Assembly (NCBI GenBank): GCA_039707465.1
Contig: CM077643.1
Coordinates: 379,108,419 to 379,172,418 of the forward strand
DNA from: Rhabdophis nuchalis
Taxonomy: Eukaryota; Chordata; Lepidosauria; Squamata; Natricidae
Direction: 5' to 3'
DNA length: 64,000 bases
Positions 1-8,928 of the stretch are shown here, in pieces. The notes beneath the pieces were generated by a model. It was not told the DNA's origin. It was given only the letters and a program-made list of their open reading frames with translations, and did no database searches. Every line of letters begins with the position of its first letter. Within the stretch, counting starts at the first letter, position 1. A program made the translations under genes and the position numbers.

Positions 1-268
1 AAGGACTGGCCTGTGATGCCTCTGCCAATGAAAACACACGGTGCTCCTGAGCTCCGTTTTCACTGGCAGAGGTTTGCAGGAGGCCATCGCAGCCGAAAAC
101 TGAGCTCGGGAGCCCACTTTTGCTGGCAGAGTGTTTGGGCCTCCACAGGCACCCCGACACAAGTGATGTTGAGCTGGCAATGCCCACCCTGGCAACATCC
201 ACCCCAGCCACCCGAGGTCAAACACAACCCTGATGTGGCCCTCAATGAAATGAAGTTGAACACCCCTG
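1..268 (-). mobile_element. Non-autonomous hAT element, cut by window edge
   Basis: The right end reads as the terminal inverted repeat TTGAACACCCCTG (ends at 268), followed by GTCTAGTG, which would be the target-site duplication. The body (terms such as ctcctgagctccgtttt and gaggtcaaacacaaccctgatg) is the reverse complement of the element at 13403-13722. The left end lies outside the window, so the duplication cannot be confirmed. Open frames here are not coding. Confidence 0.7.
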
Positions 269-349
269 GTCTAGTGGGAAGATAGATTGCAGCCTCCTCA
301 AAAGCTGGCAAGGACCCAGCTGAATGACTCCTTCCCCAATGTCCTATTA

Positions 350-808
350 CCATGATGACGAACCTATGGCACGTGTGCCACAGGTGGCACGTGGAGCCAT
401 TTCTGAGGACATGCGAGGTGTTGTCCTGTCAGCTCCAGCACGCAGGCACACATTGGCCAGCTGATTTTTGGCCTTGATTTTCAGCAGTTTTTTGTCCTCT
501 GGAGGCTTCAGGAAAGCTTCCTGAAGCCTCCAGAGAGCAAAAAACGGACTTACCAGGTTCACCAGATGCTGGAAAATGGACTGTTTCCAGCCTCCGGAGA
601 GCCTCTGGAAGGGGGGCATTTTCGCCCTCCCCAGGCTCCAAGAAAGTTGTGCATGCATGCACAGGGCAGCAGGGTGGGGTGTCACGCACACATGCACAGG
701 GGGCATGGCATGGAGGGATTACATTATGGGGGTGGGCACCCGAGTGCGTGCAATGGTGCGCAAGTGCATGCTTTTGACACCCGAGGCAAAAAAGGTTCAC
801 CATCACTG
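350..808 (+). mobile_element. Non-autonomous hAT element (GGCAC family, copy 1)
   Basis: The ends are CCATGATGACGAACC and the near-reverse-complement GGTTCACCATCACTG. They are flanked by a perfect 8-bp duplication TCCTATTA (342-349 and 809-816). It carries the family's internal hallmarks: ctatggcac..gtgccac..ggtggcac near the left, and aggcaaaaaaggttcaccatcactg at the right. Related copies are at 47840-48206 and 60851-61228. It encodes nothing. Confidence 0.85.
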
Positions 809-929
809 TCCTATTACCTATAGATCCCCCGTGGACTCACCCCTTTGCTTCTCACTTCAGCTTCATGATCTACAGTATTATACCTAAATCTGATAAAGCT
901 ACTGTTCTTCCTTGAATCGTTCCATGATA

Positions 930-1378
930 GAGAAGAGAAGAGCAACAAAGATGATTAGGGAACTGGAGACTAAAACATATGAAGAACCGTTGCAGGAACT
1001 GGGTATGTGTAGTTTGATGAAAAGAAGGACTAGGGGAGACATGATAGCAGTGTTCCAATATCTCAGGGGTTACCACAAAGAAGAGAGAGTCAAGGTATTC
1101 TCCAAAGCACCTGAGGGCAGAACAAGAACCAATTTGTGGAAACCAATCAAGGAAAGAAGCAACTTAGAACTGAGGAGAAATTTCCTGACAGTTAGAACAA
1201 TTAATCAGTGGAATAACTTGCCTCCAGAAGTTGTGAATGCCCCAACACTGCAAGTCTTTAAGAAGATGTTAGATAGCCATTTGTCTGAAATGGCATAGGG
1301 CTCCTGCCTAGGCAGGGGGTTGGACTAGAAGACTCCAAGGTCCCTTCCAACTCTGCTATTGTATTATTGTATTGTATT
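930..1378 (+). mobile_element. CR1 LINE, 3' fragment of the reverse-transcriptase ORF
   Basis: An open frame up to the stop near 1299 encodes the C-terminal end of CR1 ORF2. Recognisable pieces in order are RRATKMIRELETKTYEEPLQ, KRRTRGDMIAVFQYLRGYHK, NFLTVRTINQWNNLPPEVVN and VFKKMLDSHLSEM. After the stop comes the conserved tail (ggggttggactagaagac..ccaaggtcccttccaactctg) and an ATTGT-type repeat. The reverse-transcriptase core and endonuclease are missing, the usual 5' truncation. The same family recurs at 16.7, 24.3, 26.8, 61.4 and possibly 62.2 kb. Confidence 0.9.
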
Positions 1379-1766
1379 ATCTGGCATCCCGTTTGTAATT
1401 TATCCTCAGTTTGTTCATATTACTTTCCAGTATCTTAGATACTATTGTCCCAAAAAACAGTATGGAATTCTTGCACTCTGTGTGTACATAAGGCCCAAAC
1501 AAAATATGTGAATGTTCAAAAAGTGCTTATATAAGATACTGCTTTTCAAATACGGATCTTGAGTTCATAATTAGATTTTAGAGGATTGCCCTAAGTTTTT
1601 AAGTTGATCGGAGCTGGAGAAAGTATGAGCACATATATCTTTCTGTCAGAAAGTTAGTCAACTAAAAATAAAGGAGGTGAAAACTTAGTTACATGATTCA
1701 CACATCACATTATGATTTCCATGGTTTGTTGACTAAACTGCAATTAGATGAGTTTCAAATTGATTG
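1379..1766. other. Intergenic stretch, nothing recognised
   Basis: AT-rich single-copy-looking sequence. I see no coding frame, structured RNA or repeat boundary that I can support. Confidence 0.5.
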
Positions 1767-1975
1767 ATTGGTTGATTGAGCCTTCAAGTCAGTGTTGAAT
1801 CCTGACAGCAAGATTTTGAAAGTGGTGTCCCATTTCCTCCTTCCTAGGACTGAGTGAGAGTGACTGACCCAAAGTCAGCAAAGTCATCCAGCTGGCATTG
1901 TGCCAAAGACAGGACTAGAACTCACAATCCAGCCTATTTTCTTGCCTAGTGCCTTAAACACAACTGAGTTTAAAC
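1767..1975 (-). mobile_element. CORE-SINE (MIR-like), degraded
   Basis: Read on the minus strand, a tRNA-like head with a B-box-like GTGAGTTCTAGTCCTG is followed by the CORE-like block ccagctggatgactttg..ctttgggtcagtcactctc. That matches the ctgggtgaccttgggc-type core shared by MIR and other CORE-SINEs. The copy has diverged and no target duplication was seen. Confidence 0.6.
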
Positions 1976-2079
1976 AATGGTTTATAAAAGCACAATGGAT
2001 GGGTTTGTACAATGTGGCATACTAAGACCACCAAAGCACAGATTGGCTTAGTACAAGTATGAGCCCACTATGTCAGGCA

Positions 2080-2081
<2 letters not shown>

Positions 2082-2117
<36 letters not shown>
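2082..2117 (+). repeat. (GT)n microsatellite
   Basis: About 17 uninterrupted GT units sit just before the repeat that starts at ctagctgtacccgcc. Confidence 0.97.
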
Positions 2118-2118
<1 letters not shown>

Positions 2119-2119
<1 letters not shown>

Positions 2120-3005
2120 CACTAGCTGTACCCGCCACGCATTGCTGCGGCCAAGTTTGGTTAAACGAAAAAGTTTCCCCTCATGCACCCTCTCAGCGTC
2201 CCCCTTCCTTCTCTGCCTCAGTTTCCCCTCCCTCTCCCTTCCCTCCCTCTCTTACCCTACCTACCTACCTACCTACCTACCTACCTACCTACCTACCTAC
2301 TGTATTTCTCCCCCCCTCTCGATCCCTCTACCTACCTACCTACTGTATTTCTCCCCCCCTCTCTATCCTTCTACCTACCTACCTACTGTATTTCTCCCCC
2401 CTCTCTATCCCTCTACCTACCTACCTACCTACTGTATTTTTCCTTCTCTCTCTATCCCTCTACCTACCTACCGTATTTCTCCCTCTCTCTCTCTATCCCT
2501 CTACCTACCTACCTACCTACCTACCTACCGTATTTCTCCCTCTCTCTCTATCCTTCTACCTACCTACCTACCTACTGTATTTCTCCCTCTCCCTCTCTAT
2601 TTTGGCAGCGCGGGGAGTCGGTGGCGTGGGCGGTGGAGGAGAGAGAGGCCACTGACTCGGCAGCAGCCTTGGTGGGGGGGAGTTGGTGGTGCGGGCAGCG
2701 GCAGCAAGAGAGGTTGCTGAGGAGGCGACCGTCGCGGGTATGATGCAGACCGCTCCACTGCTCGTGCAAGTGACGTGATCTGAAAAGCGGACCTGCGGGA
2801 GGGGCCACAAAGGGGAGGGGGCGAGTGAGTGAGTGAGTGAGTGAGGGAAACACGCAGAAGAGCTGAAGTTTTACATTTGTGTGGCGTGTACCTGGCACCG
2901 GTGTGCCATCTACACAATCTGTACATATCATTGATGCTGCACTTGTAAGGAACGTTGTGTGAACATTTGGTGGTGATTGGTGCAGTAGTTTCTGAGATTA
3001 GTGGT
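2119..3005 (+). repeat. Unclassified interspersed repeat with internal minisatellite
   Basis: The left edge reads ctagctgtacccgccacgc. The right part (ggtgcagtagtttctgagat.. followed by gttaactttatatata) resembles the 3' ends of RTE-type retroelements. Between them lie the pyrimidine minisatellite (2255-2605), a GC-rich stretch with many CGs (2605-2815) and a short GAGT run (2820-2845). Assignment to RTE is a guess from the terminal motif. The GC-rich middle is unlike the surrounding AT-rich DNA. Confidence 0.4.
2255..2605 (+). repeat. Minisatellite of (TACC)n plus TGTATTTCTCCC units
   Basis: Seven successive units of about 40-60 bp each consist of a variable (TACC)n block followed by tgtatttctccccctctct and atccctc. 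The number of TACC repeats differs from unit to unit (two to about ten), and later units have CGTATT for TGTATT. All three forward frames stay open because the repeat lacks stops, giving false proteins rich in Tyr-Leu-Pro-Thr. Confidence 0.9.
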
Positions 3006-3008
3006 TTT

Positions 3009-3180
3009 GAACAAACTCATAGTTAACTTTATATATATATAAAAATAAATATATATTTGGGCATATATATATATATAAAATATATATATATATGCCCAAA
3101 TATTTGCATACTAGGTGCTCTGACACACACACACACACATCCATTTTATGTGTGTGTGTGTGTGTGTATATATATTATCC
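3009..3180. repeat. (AT)n, (AC)n and (TG)n microsatellite patch
   Basis: Alternating AT runs (3030-3095), (AC)n near 3124-3140 and (TG)n near 3150-3168 separate the preceding repeat from the Penelope-like fragment. The AC and TG runs can pair with each other as a hairpin. Confidence 0.85.
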
Positions 3181-3955
3181 CATACATTAAAGGTACCACA
3201 GACAAAATCAGCAAAATTCTCCACAAGCACAACATCAAGACAGCCTTCAACACTGACCAAAAAATAACCAATATCCTAAGGAACCCCAAAGACAAGATCC
3301 AGCTAGAAAGCCAAGGAGTCTACAAAATTCCATGTAAAATCTGCCCTGCCACTTACATAGGACAAACCAACAGAAGGATTAGTGCACGTATTGCTGAACA
3401 TAAAAATGCATTAAAAAATCATCTTAATACCTCATCTCTTTATCAACATTTCAAAACTACAGGACATGACATTGACTTTCAAGGAACTAAAATGATCTCC
3501 AAGGCGGAACAGCTCAACAGGAGAATAATCAGAGAAGCCATTGAAATAGAGAAGCAATCTAACAGTATGAACAAATGATACCTCCCGCCTACCAGACATC
3601 TGGAAACCAGCACTGACCAGCAGACGAGCCCCACCCTCCACCCAAGCCGTTGAAATTCAAAACAAGGAGAAACATACAAATGAGACCAATCAGCATCAAT
3701 CTACCAGTCATGATGCAGCTGCACAGCCAATCAACCCACTCACAACAATAGTCAGCACTCCACCCCCCACCAAGATTTAAAGAGGGGCGATGCCTCCGCA
3801 GTCACAGTCACAGACAGAAGCCTGCCTGATGATGGCAAGTGAGATCTTGTCGAAACGTTGCAATAACATCTCCATGCTATATACACAGGAAAATCCCCGA
3901 AGCCAGCCATGCCAGCATACCTACACCCGTGAAAATCTACGAAAACAAATATCTT
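3181..3955 (+). mobile_element. Penelope-like retroelement, 3' part with GIY-YIG endonuclease
   Basis: An open frame to the stop near 3578 encodes the C-terminal part of a Penelope-like polyprotein: a linker (IKGTTDKISKILHKHNI) and then a GIY-YIG endonuclease. The core is GVYKIPCKI (the GIY equivalent), TYIGQTNRR (the YIG equivalent) and ARIAEHKNA. The domain nicks target DNA for reverse transcription in this retroelement class. The frame is 5' truncated and lacks the reverse transcriptase. After the stop a 3' untranslated region runs to about 3955 and contains cctgatgatggcaag..cttgtcgaaacg, discussed as a hammerhead-like core. A minus-strand copy at 4890-6174 carries the missing reverse transcriptase. 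With only part of the ORF, this copy is inactive. Confidence 0.85.
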
Positions 3956-3983
3956 ACCTCTACGGGGATATATATCTCCAATT

Positions 3984-4110
3984 AAAGGCTCTTGCCTGAT
4001 ATGCAATACAGCCCTGATTCGAATCCTAGTAAGGGTATGGCTAGCTGATGAGAGCTAAAAAGCTCGAAATAGATCTATACTAGTCTCTCTGATTTATTTA
4101 TTGATCAGCT
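3984..4110 (+). mobile_element. tRNA-derived SINE copy (unnamed family)
   Basis: It contains a B-box-like ATTCGAATCCTAG, then gggtatggctagctgatgag, gagctaaaaagctcgaaa and gatctatactagtctc, ending in atttatttattgatcag. The same segments occur in reverse at 4600-4775 and 6484-6645. The A-box end is poorly preserved. Confidence 0.6.
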
Positions 4111-4208
4111 CATAAAAACTAACACACACACACACACACACACACATATATGTTAGTATTATGAGCTGATCAATAAATAAATCAGACTAGGATAGAATAG
4201 TCAATTAT

Positions 4209-4239
<31 letters not shown>

Positions 4240-4422
4240 CTTTGTTCCACAACACCCTGTTAGGCCCCAATTAAGGGACGAGACATACTGTTTTCTTTTC
4301 TGCCTTTCGGCTCATTATCAGAGACCATCTAGACAGAAAGCCATGAGTTCCATTGTGTAATTTTTTTATATGTGTGAGACTATACTAGTCTCCCTTGCTT
4401 ATTTATTTATCAGCACAAAAGC

Positions 4423-4463
<41 letters not shown>

Positions 4464-4599
4464 GTCACAACACCCTGGTAAGCCCCAATTAAGGGAGGAA
4501 ACAAAGCTGCTTTCCTTTTCTGTCTTTCGGCTCATCACAAGAGACCATGCAGACAGAAAGCTATTTGTTTCGTTGCCTTTTGTTTACATTTGTGTTGCG
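4111..4599. repeat. SINE-tail fragments and (AC)n/(AT)n microsatellites
   Basis: The stretch mixes (AC)n at about 4120-4145 and 4424-4454, (AT)n at about 4207-4240, and copies of the block caacaccctggtaagcccc..ctgtctttcggctcat at 4240-4350 and 4466-4560 (again at 4790-4865, with a stub at 6335-6360). Short pieces of the tRNA SINE tail (agtctcccttgcttattta) lie near 4390. It looks like repeated insertion and local duplication, and it encodes nothing. Confidence 0.6.
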
Positions 4600-4775
4600 T
4601 TTGTGCTGATAAATAAATAAATAAAGGGAGACTAGTATAGATCTATTTCAAGCTATTTAGCTCTCATCAGCTAGCCATACCCTTACTGGGATTTGAACCG
4701 GGGCTGTATTACATGTTAGGCAGATGTTTTAACTACTAAGCCACCAGGTTCTCCTCCTGATCAGCTGAGCCAGGG
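4600..4775 (-). mobile_element. tRNA-derived SINE (unnamed family)
   Basis: On the minus strand there is a pol III A-box-like TGGCTTAGTAGTTAAAAC and a B-box GGTTCAAATCC about 30 bases on. The body follows (agtaagggtatggctagctg, atagatctatactagtctcc) with a tail of TTTATTTATTTATC. The head and box spacing fit a tRNA origin. I do not recognise a named family. Confidence 0.7.
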
Positions 4776-4889
4776 GAATATCTTTGTGTCACAACACCCT
4801 GGTAAGCCCCAATGAAGGGAGGAAGCAAAGCTGCTTTCCTTTTCTGTCTTTCGGCTGGTCACAAGAGACCTAACATAATACAGCCCCTG

Positions 4890-6174
4890 ACTGATGCTGA
4901 CTGACTTTGCATGGAATTTTGTAGACTCCTTGGTTTTCTAGCTGGATCTTGTCTTTGGGATTTCTTAGGATGTTGGTTATTTTTTGGTCAGTTGTTGAAG
5001 GCTGTCTTGATATTGTGCTTGTGGAGAATTTTGCTGATTTTGTCTGTGGTACCTTTGATGTAAGGGAGGAGGGCAATGCCATTTTCCTGTTCTGTGTCTT
5101 GGCTCTTGGGGGGTGTCTCTTTTTGGATTAGGTTGGTAATTGTTTTTCTTTGAAATCCATTGGATATTAATGCGTTTGTGAGAAGGTGTAATTCAGTTTT
5201 CAGGTGGTCTTTGTCAGCTAGGCGTTTGGTTCTGGATATGAGGGTTTTGGCTACAGAGTTTATCTGTGCAGGGTGGTGATGGGGTTGTGCATTTAGGTAG
5301 CAGTTGGTGTGTGTTTTTTTCTGGTAGATGGTGTGTCCCAGGGAGCCATTGGTTTTTTTGTGGATTAGGTCGTCTAGAAAGGGAAGTTGGTTATTAGCTT
5401 CTATTTCCATGGTGAATTGTATTTTGGGGCGTGGGTTGTTGAGGTGTGTGAGGAAGTTGTCCAGTTTTTCTTTCCCATGTGGCCAAATTACGAAAGTGTC
5501 ATCTACGTATCTGAGCCAGAGTTTGGGTTTGGGTTCAGATTTGTCTAAGGCGTTGGTTTCAAAATGTTCCATGTATAAGTTTGTGATGACGGGTGAGAGG
5601 GGTGATCCCATGGGTGCTCCTTCTATCTGTTTGTATCTTTGCCCATCATGAATGAAGTATGTGTTGGTTGGTGGTTGGTCAGATCCAGGATGTGTTTGGA
5701 GGGGGTTTATTTGTTCTGGATACCTGTCAAGGCTTCTTTTATAGGCACTTGGGTGAAGAGGGATATGACATCGAAACTCACGAGTAGATCACTGGGCTGT
5801 AGATTTTGTTTCTTTATTGTTTCTATGAAGTGGAATGAGTTTTGTACATGTGAGTTGATGGATTCTGCATAGGGTTGTAATTCTTTTGCGAGGAACTTGG
5901 CAAGATTCTGTAGAGGTGAGCCTATGGAGCTGACTATGGGTCTGAGTGGTGTTCCTTCTTTGTGTATCTTGGGGAGGCCATAGATTTTGGAGCATCTGGA
6001 AGATTTATTTCTGGGGTTGATTCTTTGCTGGATCTCTTCACTGATGGGAGAGGCTTTTATTTTGGCTTTGGTGGTTTTTTCCAGGTAGGTGGTGGGGTCT
6101 TTGTTTAGAGGTTTGTAGGCAGGGTCTTGGAGTAGGCTGGATAGTTTGGTGTGGTAATCAGATGTATTTATCAT
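4890..6174 (-). mobile_element. Penelope-like retroelement, reverse transcriptase part (broken)
   Basis: On the minus strand, 6174-5707 encodes the start of the reverse transcriptase, with KIYGLPKIHKEGTPLRPIVS and DLLVSFDVISLFTQVPI. A frameshift near 5690-5710 is needed to continue into the frame with GAPMGSPLSPVITNLYME and the catalytic LRYVDDTFV. A second frameshift near 4988 leads to the GIY-YIG start (GVYKIPCK), which breaks off near 4905. The N-terminal end stops abruptly at about 6174, where a Penelope-like tail in the opposite orientation begins. LPKIHK and YVDD are family hallmarks. The copy is a pseudogene with two frameshifts and both ends missing. Confidence 0.88.
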
Positions 6175-6177
6175 CTG

Positions 6178-6320
6178 ATTCTACGCAGCCACGGACCGAA
6201 GCCTGAAGATGGCAAGTGAGATCTTGCCGAAACGTTGCAAAGACAATCTCATTCTTATAAGGGAAAACACCTGAATACAACAAGACCAGCATACCTACAC
6301 CCGTGAAAATCTATGAATAT
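6178..6320 (+). mobile_element. Penelope-like element 3' tail, inverted relative to neighbour
   Basis: This matches 3795-3950 of the plus-strand copy: gaagcctgaagatggcaagtg, agatcttgccgaaacgttgc and agcatacctacacccgtgaa. It points away from the minus-strand reverse transcriptase at 4890-6174, so the two pieces meet head to head. Such inverted junctions are typical of Penelope-like insertions. Confidence 0.75.
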
Positions 6321-6483
6321 ATATATATATATTGTGTCACAACACCCTGGTATGCCCCAAATATGTATTACAAATGTAATACACATATATATTGTATATA
6401 CACATATACATACATATACATATACCTAGACATAGGCATAAATACATACATACATGTGTGTGTGTGTGTGTGTGTTAGTTTTT
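6321..6483. repeat. (AT)n, ACATAT and (GT)n simple repeats
   Basis: It contains (TA)n at 6315-6335, a stub of the caacaccctggt block, tandem ACATAT-like units at 6385-6450 and (GT)n at about 6452-6475. Confidence 0.8.
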
Positions 6484-6645
6484 TGCTGATAAATAAAGAA
6501 AGGGAGAGTAGTATAGATCTATTTCAAGCTATTTAGCTCTCATCAGCTAGCCATACCCTTACTGGGATTTGAACCTGGGAAGTATTACATATCAGGCAGT
6601 TGTAATTGCCACTAAGCCACAGGTTTTCCTCCTTGATCAGCTGAG
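6484..6645 (-). mobile_element. tRNA-derived SINE (same family as 4600-4775)
   Basis: On the minus strand the A-box-like TGGCTTAGTGGCAATTAC and B-box GGTTCAAATCCC are both intact. They are followed by agtaagggtatggctagctg and a tail ending ccctttctttatttatcagc. This is the best-preserved copy in the window. Confidence 0.75.
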
Positions 6646-6686
<41 letters not shown>

Positions 6687-6831
6687 CAGTACTTTTGATG
6701 TGCTTGATGAGTTTCAATCAATCAGAATATCCCTGTGTATGGAGAAAATAAATTTCTTCTAGATTACAGATCCACAGACACCATGTTAGAACTGCATGAG
6801 ACCACGTGAACTTCACTGATGTATGTATCTG

Positions 6832-7485
<654 letters not shown>

Positions 7486-8550
7486 TTTCTAGACAGCCTC
7501 TGTTTCTTAAACTTTCTGCAAATATTTTGAAAATGTGGGGACCCATCCCTCATATTTGTGTTTCTAAGAACATGACTGTTCATGTCTGTCAATGAACAAG
7601 AGAAGGATTATAGATGCTTTTATGCGTATCTTCCCATATTCTCCATTTTAAAGACCTTTTAAAGTTAACATTTTGAACAAAACTTCTGCAATAAGGGTAT
7701 TTACCATTTCAATTATTTTACATACCAAATGCCACAATACTATTAACAGAATCTTGCTAGTCAACATTATCCTTTGATAAAACTTGGCAAAAGGCTAGGG
7801 GTAAATGGATCTCCAACCCAATTAAATCCCACTTTTAAATATTACTTCTTGTACTTCCTATTTGCTTTGCTTGTGTAATACCACGGTTCCATTTTGGACT
7901 CACAATAAGTGTCTGACCTCAAGAGCAGTTCACTGTTTCTGATTTTTAATGCATTGTTGCACACTTCAATGAATCCGTTTGAGAGTGAAGTCAGTGCTCC
8001 CTGCTTCAGATCTATAACCATCTTATCACTTCAGCCATGCTCCAGTGCTGCTTTCCAAAGTGACAATATGAAGTTATCTTAGAGGTGTGGGGTTTGGCGC
8101 TTGGGCTCTGTTTATAACAGCTGGACATTTGGAGCATGGAGGAAATTCTTTGAAAATCTAGGAATCTGAGTTGGACCTGGCTGGACAATCTTCTGATGTA
8201 GCCTTCTCCTGCTCCATTTGCCTGTTCGCCTCCCTACGAGGCTCTCTCAGCTGTTTATTTTCTGTGCTAACCTTTTCACACCTCATTAGTTTAGTGTTTA
8301 AACCCAATTACCCCCACCCCAAAGGAGCAGAGATGAGCCAGCTTTGAGCACACAAAGGCAGATGGCCTCAACCCCAGAGTGAAAGTAATGAGCCCACAAT
8401 GCCTCCTGGGGCTTATTGTCTGGGGCCTACCAAGAAGTGGGAGGGTTGGATGGGGATGCTTCCCCTTGCCGGCTCATTAACTCTTCAGGGGCACCTGCAA
8501 AATGGCAATGGGAAGACAAGATTCTCTTCAGTGGTTGTAGAGTCTTAAGG
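7486..8550. other. Intergenic stretch, nothing recognised
   Basis: Moderately AT-rich sequence. I see no supported gene, RNA or repeat until the palindromic element at 8551. Confidence 0.5.
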
Positions 8551-8679
8551 CAGAGGTCTGCAAAGTTGGCTCTTTTAAGACTGGTGGACTTCAACTCCCA
8601 GAATTCCCCAGCCAGCTATGCTTGAAGTCCACCAGTTGAAGTCCACCAGTCTTAAAAGAGCCAACTTTGCAGACCCCTA
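8551..8679. mobile_element. Palindromic hAT MITE
   Basis: The two arms are near-perfect reverse complements (CAGAGGTCTGCAAAGTTGGC at the left, GCCAACTTTGCAGACCCCTA at the right). A short asymmetric centre includes a second copy of gaagtccaccag. A perfect 8-bp duplication TCTTAAGG (8543-8550 and 8680-8687) marks the insertion. It encodes nothing and would fold as a long hairpin if transcribed. Confidence 0.9.
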
Positions 8680-8890
8680 TCTTAAGGCAAGTCAGCTCTG
8701 ACACCTGTGCAGATCCTCTTTCAGAGTCATTAGGATGATGTAGTCACCTGGTTGTATAGGGTGACGACATAATGGATTCTTCTAGTACTGCTACCACCAT
8801 ATTTGGAAAACTAGTGCCGGATATGGCACATGAGAAATGTTTTATAATCATGTCTTGCCCAAGGCTGTGGTTGGGCATTAACTCTGCCTA

Positions 8891-8891
8891 C

Positions 8892-8928
<37 letters not shown>
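8891..8928 (+). repeat. (TAGA)n microsatellite at an L2 3' end
   Basis: Nine or so TAGA units directly follow the 3' end of the minus-strand L2 LINE and form its tail. Confidence 0.95.

Noticed and set aside
2059..2743. Three overlapping open frames of 186-216 codons rich in Tyr-Leu-Pro-Thr
   Set aside because: They all cross the TACC minisatellite, which has no stops in any frame; they show no start context or family.
3057..3180. N-terminal extension of the GIY-YIG frame through microsatellite DNA
   Set aside because: The frame is open through AT and AC repeats, but the retroelement similarity begins only at about 3181.
6569..6751. tRNA gene suggested by box A and B motifs
   Set aside because: The boxes belong to a SINE with a family-specific body; no cloverleaf with a proper acceptor stem.
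8891..8928. CRISPR-like or satellite array
   Set aside because: Pure tetranucleotide repeat with no spacers; it is an L2 tail. No CRISPR array is expected or seen in this eukaryotic window.
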